A DNA stretch of 64,000 bases from contig CM040443.1 of NCBI GenBank assembly GCA_022749755.1, positions 13,159,744 to 13,223,743 of the forward strand, given 5' to 3'. Shown here piece by piece: positions 12,501 through 20,935 of this stretch (its first letter is position 1; every line of letters starts with the position of its first letter). Origin of the DNA: Azadirachta indica. Its lineage: Eukaryota > Streptophyta > Magnoliopsida > Sapindales > Meliaceae. The position numbers and the translations under genes were made by a program. The notes below the pieces were generated by a model. That model worked only from the letters and a program-made list of their open reading frames with translations. It was not told the DNA's origin and did no database searches.

Positions 12501-12900
12501 GAAACTCTTACCCCAACAATTCAAGACATTGCGCAAATTACACAAGGGATTGGTTCGATGTTACGAGGGGCCATTTCCGATCGTAAAGAAAGTGGTCAAG
12601 GTATCATACCGAGTTCTTCTTCCTCCAAAATTGAAGATCCACCCTATTTTCCACGTAAGCATGTTAAAGTCTTATTATGGAGATGAGGAAGACCCAAGCC
12701 GAAGGGAGTCAAAACGGGCTCCAACTGCTGTGATAACCTCTTTCGAGAAGGAGATTGAGTGTATCCTTGGAGATCGACGAGTTCAAAAACGGGGGTTTCA
12801 AACTATACGAAATACTTCATCAAGTGGAAGAAATTACCTGAAAGCGAGGCTACATGAGAGCATGAAGATGCACTATGGCAATTCCAAGAGTATATAAGGA
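9590..12900 (+). pseudogene. Chromovirus pol remnant with chromodomain
   Basis: Order of domains: aspartic protease at about 9630-9760, with ALVDTSVSHNFV where DTG is expected, so the active glycine is lost; reverse transcriptase 10200-11036 with YLDDIVVYS near 10700; RNase H from about 11076 (VHTDASNF) to 11500; integrase from about 11630 with the zinc-finger cysteines CLVCQQDK near 11780-11800 and the core FMDFITSLPK; then a C-terminal chromodomain remnant about 12790-12900, readable after a frameshift as TKYFIKWKKLPESEAT with Trp changed to stop. Stops and frameshifts split every domain. The terminal chromodomain places the element among plant chromoviruses. Confidence 0.88.
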
Positions 12901-12939
12901 GGTTCCATTAGAAAGACGCGACGAGGATGTCGCGCATTT

Positions 12940-12952
12940 AGGTGGGGGAGAA
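12940..12952 (+). other. Polypurine tract of the chromovirus
   Basis: AGGTGGGGGAGAA immediately precedes the 3' LTR and fits the plus-strand priming site. Confidence 0.75.
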
Positions 12953-13567
12953 TGTCACGCCCTGTGTGAACAGTACGTATGAATAGTGACCATGGTCGAG
13001 ATTTGGTGTGGGAAGCACTTACGCAAGGGAAAATTTGGAACAAGCGAGCACGTGAGCTTCAGTAAGATGATTCATCGGTAGAATGGATTAAGTGGGTAAT
13101 GAAGCATTTGAGCCAAAGATCCATGTATTCTTACTTATTATCATTGTTGTACATAAAACTCAATGTTAGCACAACTAGGCCAACTTCTAGAATGGTGGCC
13201 CAATTGGCCAAGTTCTAAAATTGTGTAGATAGCACTACAATTTTGACCATTGCATAGATATTTTCTAGGTTATTCTAGAAGAGATCAATCCTAACCCTCG
13301 CAAGTGTATTGTGAGGTGCAATTTTGGCCGTCCATTGTATGTATACTTTTTTATAAATAGGTGAGACCTCATTTAGCCAAACCAAGCAATCAAGCAATAA
13401 ACTTGAGTTGTAGAAAGTGCTCTTCACTCAAACTCTTTGTGCTCTCTCTTTTCTCTTTATTTAAAAGTTTCCGATTTAGCGCGTTGTGATTGTCGAAGGC
13501 TTGCTTAGTGAATGAAGTTGCTAAGCGTCGCAAGGTTAAAGCGGGTGAAAAGAGTGAGGCCGTGACA
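12953..13567 (+). repeat. 3' LTR of the chromovirus
   Basis: Begins TGTCACG and ends CGTGACA. It aligns with 7645-8257, with many transition-type differences and small indels. iaaM sequence resumes directly after it. Confidence 0.92.
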
Positions 13568-14135
13568 GAGGTCTATGGTAGCATGGGTTATTATCTTGAA
13601 AACGTCCCGCTACCTAAAGTCACGATTATAAGGGCTGGCATGGCAGGCCTTATAGCAATTATGAAACTTTTGCGTGCTGGCATCAAAGATGTTACTTTTT
13701 TTGAACCGCGTGATCAGATCGAGAATAAACTATGATCTCATGGGGTTAATTCTAAATATCCATGCCTCTTTATTGAGGTCCACGTGATGTGATTTTTTGT
13801 GATTCATACGTGTTTTTTCCATTATCTAGACAAATTTAAGATACCTACCGAAACATCTTTTCGGATGCCAAACGTTGTTGAGACTGTGCTATATTTTTGG
13901 GGTGCACATCATATATGGCTCGTGAGACAATCGCCACCGCCATTATTCTGCCACCTGTACAAAGGATGGCAGGCACTACTGAATAACGGTTGCAAATACA
14001 ATGGTATGATCCTTGCAGCGCTAGTGGAAATAAAGTCCATGCTGAAAAACATTTTGATGAAGCGTGCCTGACGTGGTAGGTTTAGTTAAAGGCATTTGGT
14101 CACCTTTCTTTGTATTCTACCTTGGTAGAAATCTT
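13568..14135 (+). repeat. Left arm of the T-DNA inverted repeat, inner part
   Basis: Reverse-complement match to about 14490-15030. Similarity stops inside a GTAGAAATCTTCA segment near 14125-14140, where the sequence switches to the opposite-strand tail of the right iaaM copy. This is the centre of the inverted repeat. Confidence 0.85.
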
Positions 14136-14140
14136 CAAAA

Positions 14141-15744
14141 AGTTTCCACTGGGCGCTAGTGGTAACAATTGCGATGTCAAAAATAATGACTTCAATTTTT
14201 TCGCTTTTTTTGCGTATATGGCTTACAACGTCAAAGCAGAGGTGCCCGCTCAGCTTGATGTTTCAGATCTCCTGATTTCTTAGCTGCTTAGATAGAGTTG
14301 ATATACCGAAAATAATTAGGCGCTGATCATTTTGATAGCCGTTAATTACCGACCATAAAATCTCGAAAAAGCCGACATGTTCTAAACTTGAAGATCCACT
14401 TGAACTGATTCCCAACATGCTGAAGTGCTCAAAGTCATCGAGTTTTTTCCATGGTTTACCTCTAAGCAGACTGGTACTAGTGAAAATTTCTACCAACGCA
14501 GAATCAAAAGAAAGATAACCAAATGTCTTTAACCTAACCTGCCACGCAAGGCATGCTTCGTCAAAACATTGTACTTTTAGCACGGACCTAATTTACATTG
14601 GTGTTGTAAGGATCATGCCACTATGTTTGCAGCCGTTATTCAATAATGCCTACCATCTTTCGTACATTTGACGGAATAATGGCGATGGCGATTGTCACGC
14701 GAGCTATAGGTGACGTGTACCTCCAAAACATAACACAGTCTCAATAACACTTGGTGTCATGAAAGATATTTTGGTGGGTATCTTAAATTTATCTGGAGAG
14801 TGTAAAAGACACGTCTGACTCACAAGAAATCGCATCGAAAATGAGACCATAACTTATTTTCGATCTGATCATGTAGCTCAAAAAGAGTAATATATATCTT
14901 TGATGCCAGTATGCAAAAGTTTTGTCGCTGCTATAAAGCTTGCCAAGCTAGCCCCTATTATCGTGACTTTGGACAGGAGGACGTTTTTAGGATAATATCC
15001 AATGCTACCATAAGCCTCGCTCTCCTGGAGAAAGACCTGATAATCATAAAGCAAATCAATACATGATGACAAACTCCCCGGAACAGGTGCGGCGGTAGGT
15101 TCATCATAAAATAGGGTCTATCCAACAACCACGATGTCATATGGGATAGGAGCGGTTGCGTATCTGCAAAGGAAACGATAATTTAATTTTTCACCATTAC
15201 AAGCAGTGGCCTTGTTTGTGCAGCTCTCAAAGAACAATGTGATGGGCAGAATGACGACGAAGCATTTGATATTAGATTTGCTCGTATGTCTGCTTAGAAA
15301 AGCAAGATTATATACGTGACACATTTCTTGGAGTGAGATGTTAGAATGGTAAGTTGTAATCACGGTGACGAGAACAGCCCCATTATTTAGTTTTGGGATA
15401 CAACGCTAGAGGAAAATTCACTGTAAGCTTTGAAAAGATATATGGATGAACGCTGGCACATTAAAATTGAGAACATCTAATTGGTCGTGTATCGAAGAGT
15501 GGAAGCAAGGCCAGTAAAAAATTACCGTTACGATATTCTTAAAGGTTAAGGAGGTCAAATTGCAACTATTGGAATAGAACGCTGCCTCAACCTAATTCTT
15601 CTGGAATGGCATCAGCTTTTGGCTAATATATTGAGTATAATCATTGAGGGCATGAAAGAGGCTTTGAAGCAACTCTTCTGGATTTTGGAAAGAGGTGAGA
15701 TCATGAGGGGTGAAATAAGGGCGAAGGTGTGATTGGAGAGTCAT
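14141..15744 (-). pseudogene. iaaM: Right-arm iaaM/orf8-like gene, 5' two-thirds
   Basis: On the minus strand a frame starts with ATG at 15744 and runs about 530 codons before being cut at the inverted-repeat centre; Agrobacterium IaaM is about 750 residues, so the C-terminal part is missing. The RolB-like region (15118-15363: SNISLQEMCHVYNLAFLS, then NIKCFVVILPI and PYDIVVVG) is followed by IDLLYDYQVF and the dinucleotide-binding strand KVTIIGASLASFIA, where the second and third glycines of GxGxxG are lost. Further on, KKLDDFEHFSMLGI and VINGYQNDQRL match the monooxygenase body. Stops and frameshifts are present in all parts. The gene would be transcribed toward the centre, converging on the left copy. 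Confidence 0.9.
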
Positions 15745-16276
15745 GATATCAAGCAAGTAAAGGAAACTTACCTAAAATTGGTAAACAGCAACTCATTTGA
15801 AAAGAAATTAAGGGAGCCGAAAGACAGTTAATGTATTCTGGGAAAATGTTTGATGGGACCCGATATGTAGATGGTTCAGTATAGGTCGTTATTCTGTAAG
15901 CCATAATATGCTACATCATTGAAAAGTGGATCGCGTAAAGTTTGAAATTCATTAGAGAAAATGGAAATTGAGGAAAAATATAGGAAATATCATATAAAAC
16001 GATAACTATTCGTCATATGATGTGTAATAATTAAAATAATAATCGAAGAGCATATTTGTGATATTACAATCGCCAACAATGTATACAATATATATGGGCG
16101 ACAGTAATAGCATCAATTCCAGCTTGCCCTACTCAATTGAGGCATTTCATTTGAGGTTTAGACGTAGAGAACTCATATCCACAAATATGAGTGTGGATGT
16201 GAACAGCGATACAGTATTGCTATAATTATTAGGGACGAAAACGAATAATATTCGGTGGATCACTTTGTGAAAAATA
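15745..16276. promoter_or_regulatory. Presumed iaaM upstream region, right arm
   Basis: Non-coding sequence upstream of the iaaM start, conserved with 6402-6913 of the left arm. Its position between the iaaM start and the upstream gene tail makes it the likely former promoter. No defined element can be assigned with confidence. Confidence 0.45.
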
Positions 16277-16300
16277 ATATATATATATATATATATATAT
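16277..16300. repeat. (AT)n microsatellite in the right T-DNA arm
   Basis: Counterpart of 6379-6401, at the same place relative to the coding tail. Confidence 0.9.
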
Positions 16301-16312
16301 GATATTTTCGCT

Positions 16313-16590
16313 TTAAGAAGTGCTATGCACAAGATTATAATAAAAAGATGCAAAAGGTGCTTTTAGACCAAGCATGGGGAAAGTAAAGATTCCAAAAGGC
16401 AGACAACCAGCATAGTTTGTACAGGGATTGATTGACTTGAGTGGCGTGAACCCAGCATAGATGCCAATAATGCTCAGTACGATCAAAATTACTTTTTCTA
16501 GCGTAGAGATAGGTTGCTCGAGAAGCAGATTAGTGCCTCTTGCATGCAACATAAATGGTTTGTAGCAAGGGGGTATGTACATTATATTTG
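16313..16590 (-). pseudogene. Unidentified T-DNA coding tail, right-arm copy
   Basis: A minus-strand frame ends with TAA at 16313-16315 and matches 6105-6366. It is open for more than 60 codons and is hydrophobic in places (LEKVILIVLSIIGIYAGF). Third-position differences between the copies suggest past coding constraint. The open frame continues upstream to 16738, but the left arm no longer matches there, so that part may be unrelated. Family unknown. Confidence 0.5.
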
Positions 16591-16961
16591 TTAGCTGTAA
16601 TATATCGTTCCCTTTGAACTGTAATTGTATTACATATAAATAATAAATTGTATATAGATTTGTAGAAATATCAGTGATAATATTGAAAAGCTTCGCCCAT
16701 GACGCAGGAATATCGTATACTATATCAGTGTGTGACATGTACGTTTATTATAGAGAAACACTCATACCACGCATGCCTAAAGATAAATTACTACCGCTGT
16801 ATGTGCATAACGTTGATGCTTACGTCACATCAGATGGGATGTACCTTAACTAGTATCTTTTACCCACGTAATGCAGGCATCTCAACCTGAACGCTCTGCT
16901 TAAATAAGGAAGGATATCTTCTCTTTGATGCAAATTTCTTCAAATAGCTGCAAGTTTCCTG

Positions 16962-17643
16962 ATGTCGAAATATGACAGAAGAGTTATGCTCCCAATTTCA
17001 GAAACTCGATTTTTAGGGAAAAAAAAGCAGGTCAAATTAGAAGGAGATTTTAAGGTTACTTTAAGCAAATATCGTAACTTTCTTGCTGAGTGGTCATCAT
17101 CCGACGATCAAATAGACATTGGTAAAGAATGCATTAAGCGAAATGGTGGACTGCTTTACCTGTATATGGATTGGCCCACAATGGCAAAGTGTTTGGAACA
17201 AAATTGCCTCATTTCCAATAACAAGGGTGGTGGCATAAGAGCAACTTTGTTGCCACTGTATTTGGAAGATGTGATTGGCAGTGAGGTGCTGTGATCAATT
17301 ATTCAAACCCTGTGCACAACACCTACTTCGCTACCTTTTGTCCAAGCGATCACTTCTAAAACATAGGTTAGGTGAGGGTGTTCACCATCAACAACGATTC
17401 TTTGGTGTTCGACGTCTACACTCTCGCGCACCAAGCGCAGGACTTAGGACTATACCATTTCAATTATGATATTATGGCCTTTGGGGAATGCCTGTTCCAT
17501 GCGTAAGAGTGATTGTATCGTAGCTGCATGAGCAACTTTTCAAAGAGCTTAATAGGACATTTTGTTGCTGGTATTGCTGGTACTTCAATGCAGACCTAGT
17601 CTTTTGGGATAGGCATATTGTGGCTATTGGTTATGAAGCTTAA
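16962..17643 (+). pseudogene. Broken RolB/RolC-family (plast) gene
   Basis: Plast genes (rolB, rolC, orf13, orf14, 5, 6a, 6b and others) alter plant growth and are known from Agrobacterium T-DNA. The frame starts with ATG at 16962 (MSKYDRRVM). The diagnostic stretch GGLLYLYMDWPTMAKCL near residue 62-78 matches the GLLYLY.D.PT signature of RolC-type proteins. After a frameshift at about 17285 it continues as NPVHNTYFATF, then NNDSLVFDVYTLAHQAQDLG. After another it reads VRVIVS, stop, LHEQLFKELNRTFCC and ends with TAA at 17641-17643. At least two frameshifts and two stops are needed, so the gene is dead. Total length of about 225 codons fits the family. It is transcribed away from iaaM. The exact member cannot be fixed; rolC or orf14 type is my guess. 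Confidence 0.78.
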
Positions 17644-17750
17644 AAAGTGTGTGTTGTTTGACGGAATAAAAGATACTTGTTATTACTGGTGTTCGTGTTC
17701 TTAATTAATAGAAAATGAAGTTCTAATATTCTTGTTTTACTTTTTTAAAA

Positions 17751-17966
17751 ATGCTTTTTACGCAATTTAAAATGAAAGTCATGCTTGGTATTACAATAAT
17801 AATAGTCATGATCATTGAAAAATGGTATTGCGAAGTAAGATTAACATGTATTCATGGCGAGCATCTTTTGGAGAAGTTTATGCCCGACTTCATTCGTCAA
17901 AGCAGGGAGACTAATACTGGCTGTCTGAGCTATACTTTTTATAGGGAAAGTGATGTTTTGCCTTGA
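17751..17966 (+). CDS. Small open frame, possible ABM-type monooxygenase domain piece
   Basis: An open frame of 71 codons reads EVRLTCIHGEHLLEKFMPDF followed by IRQSRETNTGCLSYTFYRE. The spacing of GEHLLEKF and GCLSYTFYR recalls the antibiotic-biosynthesis monooxygenase (ABM) fold. The preceding part is hydrophobic and may be fortuitous. The frame closes just after the motif, so it would be a fragment. I do not know of such a gene on T-DNA, and the match is from memory only. It could be chance. Confidence 0.25.
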   Translation: MLFTQFKMKVMLGITIIIVMIIEKWYCEVRLTCIHGEHLLEKFMPDFIRQSRETNTGCLSYTFYRESDVLP

Positions 17967-18682
17967 AGGCAAAGATCGGTTCGATGGCAGCGGTGATCAC
18001 CCGAGGTAGGCCGTTGGGTTCGTAGGACCCATTTCCACAAACGCCAAAGTGGAGGAAATAGTCACATAATGACAGCAATAATTGCAATAATAGTGGAATA
18101 ATGTCTGGTTATTCACCTTATAGATAATATATATATAGAATTGTGTTTTTTATATTATTATGTCGTTAGGAACATTGGAAGAAAGAATAAATTAAAACGG
18201 GCAAAAAAGTCACTTAAGGAACACGTGTGGCAAAGTAATGATTCTAAAAGACGGACAGCCTACCACAAATAATGTGGATCTTATCTGTCCCAACTAGTCT
18301 CAATCCCCGCCGTCAATTTTCTTGGTATAATCAAGTTATTCTTCCCAGTCAAGAGGTAGGTCGATCGGAATGTAGATATCAGGATATGGTTTTCTAGACC
18401 GCCATTGCAATATTATATGTCAAGAGTTCCAATTACCTTAATTTTTACTATTGATTTCCGATGGTCATATCAGATGGAATGCACTCAAGCAAAGTGTTCA
18501 GTTTTTTACGGGAAGACGTAAGTGTATCACAATTTAAAATGGGTCTATGTGTTTATAACTGTAATAATTAAAGGATTGACCATTTAACAGTGCTAAAAGT
18601 AACCTTGTGTTTAAATAGAAAAGCTTTACACATATGAATTTAATCATTTTAGTCTCGCACCTTCTAACTCGCGATCCTTGCG
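17967..18682. other. T-DNA spacer without recognised gene
   Basis: Mixed-composition sequence between the plast side and the next minus-strand pseudogene. No coherent frame was seen on either strand. It may contain an internal T-DNA rearrangement point. Confidence 0.4.
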
Positions 18683-19944
18683 TTATAGCAACATTTTTGG
18701 GCAGCGGTAGGTTTCGGTTTTGACCAAAGCGTTTAAGTTGACTATGAAATGGTCACAAATGACGAAGTCAAAATATCTATTATCAGCTAGTCTCAAGTAT
18801 TGGCATGGAATCGTGCGAAGTTCCTGTGAATAGGATGCTGCGTCGGTCTCCCAAGGCTCTAGATAACTTGTGTATAAATTATAATAATAATAAACGCCAT
18901 GATAGATATAGGAGGGACTAGTGCAAATGCCAATAATTGGTACAAAAAGCCAGACTTCTTGTATCCAATCCATAAGACTTAAAAGAACAAGATCCCAAAG
19001 GTATATAGCCTTGATATCAGGATCCGTCACCTCATGGCCATCGAGATTATGGGTCTTTCTACTGCTTAAGTCATAGTTCTCGCCGATACCGCATGCTAAC
19101 AAACCAACTACGAAGATTTTCAATTGGGCATCAAATATTGAGAATAACTATTCTTGGCCCACTCTTAATAAGCGGCCGTAATCGTCTGAACTGGTAGGAG
19201 CTCTCGCCAGCCTGGGAAGTTGGTTTGGGTTGAGAATCAGTATCAACAGAACGATGTCTTTCCATTCAAAAGTGACGCCCTCATTCTCTGTGAGTTCGAT
19301 GAACTCAGCTGCATTCCGAAAGACGTGCAGGTAGAACTGAATAACTAAATTTTGAGAAAGCTAAGGTGGTGGCTTAAAAACGCCGTTGTACGAGCGCCAT
19401 CCTGATTTGGGGCATTGACAAAGAGGATTACCTCAGAATTGGCTCGAAGGAGGGTGGTAATGACATCAATCAGTTTCATGACATGTTGGTCGGTAAGGAC
19501 GTAGTTGGTTGTGAAAACACATCCTCTGACATTTGGTATGATGTATCGTAGACATTCACGATCATCTTCGGGGTTAATTTCCAACATGTACCCTTGGATG
19601 AAGGTTTGCCTATCTTCGGGCAGATCGTGAAATACGTATGACACGTCGTTCATGAAAAGGACATCGAACTCAACATTGTTGCCAAGCCTTAAGGCTTCAA
19701 GAAGAGCGGTAGTTGAGCCATCGGAACCGCGCGAAAGTTGTAAGGTATGCCACAATGAGCAATGAGTTGCTTCCACCTAGGGTGGTATTTAATAAGGCGT
19801 TGGGCTTGCTGAACATCGCGCAAGCTTGGTCGACAACTGCCTAAGGACAGTTATCGCCTTAGCTAGGATCAACTCATCATTGACGTTCAGCCAAACATTT
19901 TCGGCGAGAGTAATGGTAGCAGTGGGGGACACGTCTTAAGCCAT
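18683..19944 (-). pseudogene. Unidentified broken T-DNA gene of about 420 codons
   Basis: On the minus strand an ATG at 19944 begins a frame with a stop at codon 3. After short frame disturbances near 19790-19830, a long clean piece follows (19345-19776), including FDVLFMNDVSYVFHDLPED and VRGCVFTTNYVLTDQHVMKL. A frameshift near 19345 joins a second piece (LVIQFYLHVFRNAAEFIEL), and after one stop near 19145 a third clean piece runs to TAA at 18683 (18683-19123, with IKAIYLWDLVLLSLMDWIQE). The overall coherence argues for one former gene without introns. Codon use and GC content resemble the mis-like gene more than the plant flank. I do not recognise the family; T-DNA genes of this size include opine-related synthases and Ri-plasmid ORFs. 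It forms the right end of the T-DNA block. Confidence 0.6.
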
Positions 19945-20399
19945 TTTGAAGTTTTAGTGAGAACTGTGCAGTGCTGAGTGACAACGAGAAGAGGGGCGCT
20001 AGAGAAGTCATCTATATTTTAGAAACTGTTTGATTAGGTGTATTTAATCAAGTTTTGCATTTTGTGTAATGTTTTTTTTTATGGTATTAGCAATATGATG
20101 TATTGTTATAAGTAATTTGACAAAAATAATTATAAATTTAACGTTATAATGCCATGTTAAAAATGAGATTTTTCTCCATTACTTGCTTCTGCGCAACTTA
20201 CTCCTCATTGGCCTTCTTCGCAAATTCAAATGCTCTTCTATAGATATTTCTAGGTGTAAATTATATTTCACAGAAAGAAAAAAAGATTCATCATGTATAG
20301 TAGTAATCCTAGTACGAGTTTTTTCATATAGTAAATCAAGCATGGAAAGGAGTATAACTCAAATTAAAACTGACATTGAAGAACCTAGCTAGATAAAGG
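19945..20399. other. Right T-DNA end and AT-rich plant flank
   Basis: GC content falls at about 20030, taken as the approximate right junction. No border repeat was recognised. Beyond it is AT-rich sequence without a credible gene. Confidence 0.4.
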
Positions 20400-20935
20400 T
20401 CCAATTCCAAACCTGGCTTTAGCAAGCTCTTTGCGCATCCCATCTATATCAGCCTTAATGGCAGTTAATTGCTTATTTTCAGCTTGCATTCAATTAATAT
20501 TCTTTGTCAGACCTTTGATTTGAGTAGTCAATTCTTGTCACGAGCTATTCAATTTCTGAACATCAGCTCTCAGCTTCACAACCTCTGCCCTCAGAGGCTC
20601 AGAGGCATGATGCTCAGCTTCTAGCTTTAGGCCTCTATTAATCAACTCCCTAACCTGTGCCTTTTTGTCAGCACGAAGTTTTGGTATGATTTGCCCCAAC
20701 CTATGTATCTCATCCTTCGCAACTGTTAGTTCCATTTGCAAATGTGTATTATCATCAATAACATGCCGATTCTCAGAAATAATTCCATGAATCTCTCTAT
20801 ATTGTATTTCAAGTTCCTCTTCTAAAGCTGCTGAGTGGAAGGCATGGATGCTGGACCTCGGTTCAAAACAGAGTGACCATCATGGAAACCTCGAACACTG
20901 TCTGAATGACGTGGTATATGATTTCTACTAGCCAT
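20400..20935 (-). pseudogene. FLX-like (FLC EXPRESSOR family) gene fragment, broken
   Basis: FLX proteins are plant coiled-coil proteins linked to FRIGIDA-dependent flowering control. The minus-strand frame starts ATGGCTAGTAG at 20935 (MASRNHIPRHSDSVRGFHDG), shifts frame near 20825, then reads ENRHVIDDNTHLQMELTVAK and RGLKLEAEHHASEPLRAEVV, the heptad-rich core of the family. Two in-frame TGA codons (about 20536 and 20488) replace arginine codons, and similarity ends near 20400, before the rest of the coiled coil. An upstream TTTCTGCAG just before the start resembles the acceptor of a 5' UTR intron, so this looks like a truncated genomic copy. Confidence 0.82.

Larger units (their letters stand above)
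7645..13567 (+). mobile_element. Ty3/gypsy chromovirus inserted in T-DNA iaaM
   Basis: A complete but inactivated LTR retrotransposon: 5' LTR 7645-8257, tRNA-Met-type primer site, gag, protease, RT, RNase H, integrase, chromodomain remnant, polypurine tract and 3' LTR 12953-13567. Flanks AAGG and GAGG look like a decayed 4-bp target duplication; the uninterrupted right-arm copy reads GAGG at this point. The LTRs differ at roughly one base in eight by eye, and the coding region has many stops, so the insertion is not recent. Confidence 0.93.
6914..14135 (+). pseudogene. iaaM: Left-arm iaaM/orf8-like gene, split by a retrotransposon and truncated
   Basis: Tryptophan 2-monooxygenase makes indole-3-acetamide, the first step of the Agrobacterium auxin pathway. 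Here only the 5' part remains, as 6914-7644 and 13568-14135, with a whole gypsy element between. The expected start codon reads ATA at 6914-6916 where the right arm has ATG. The RolB-like N-terminal region is best seen at 7100-7555 (for example PPYRFDISLQG, then FDIKCFIAILP). After the insertion the FAD-binding beta-alpha-beta region follows (13606-13700: KVTIIRAGMAGLIA, then LLRAGIKDVTFFEP). The first glycine of the GxGxxG motif is replaced by arginine. Several stops and frameshifts follow, and the copy ends at the junction with the right arm. A RolB-like extension fused to iaaM is the known layout of Agrobacterium IaaM and pRi ORF8, so I cannot say which of the two it came from. Confidence 0.88.
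14141..16590 (-). repeat. Right arm of the T-DNA inverted repeat
   Basis: Uninterrupted counterpart of the left arm, containing the iaaM fragment, its upstream region, the (AT)n tract and the unidentified coding tail. Only about 130 bases at its inner end (14141-14270) have no partner in the left arm. It shows the state of the T-DNA without the chromovirus. Confidence 0.88.
4565..20030. mobile_element. Degenerate cellular T-DNA (cT-DNA) of Agrobacterium origin
   Basis: This block carries remnants of several gene families that occur together only on Agrobacterium T-DNA: an opine (mikimopine/cucumopine) synthase-like gene, an iaaM/orf8-type gene with RolB-like N-terminus, and a RolB/RolC-family plast gene. 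The genes lack introns and read more GC-rich than the flanking plant DNA. All are broken by stops, frameshifts or truncation. The core is an inverted repeat, a common arrangement for integrated T-DNA. A plant gypsy retrotransposon with clearly diverged LTRs sits inside, so the block is an old integrated piece of plant chromosome and not assembly contamination. The outer limits are estimates from base composition and the ends of recognisable genes; no complete 25-bp border was found. Confidence 0.88.

Noticed and set aside
4565..20030. Bacterial contamination of the assembly
   Set aside because: All genes are decayed, a plant retrotransposon with plant LTR features is inserted, and the two arms are diverged; fresh bacterial sequence would be intact.
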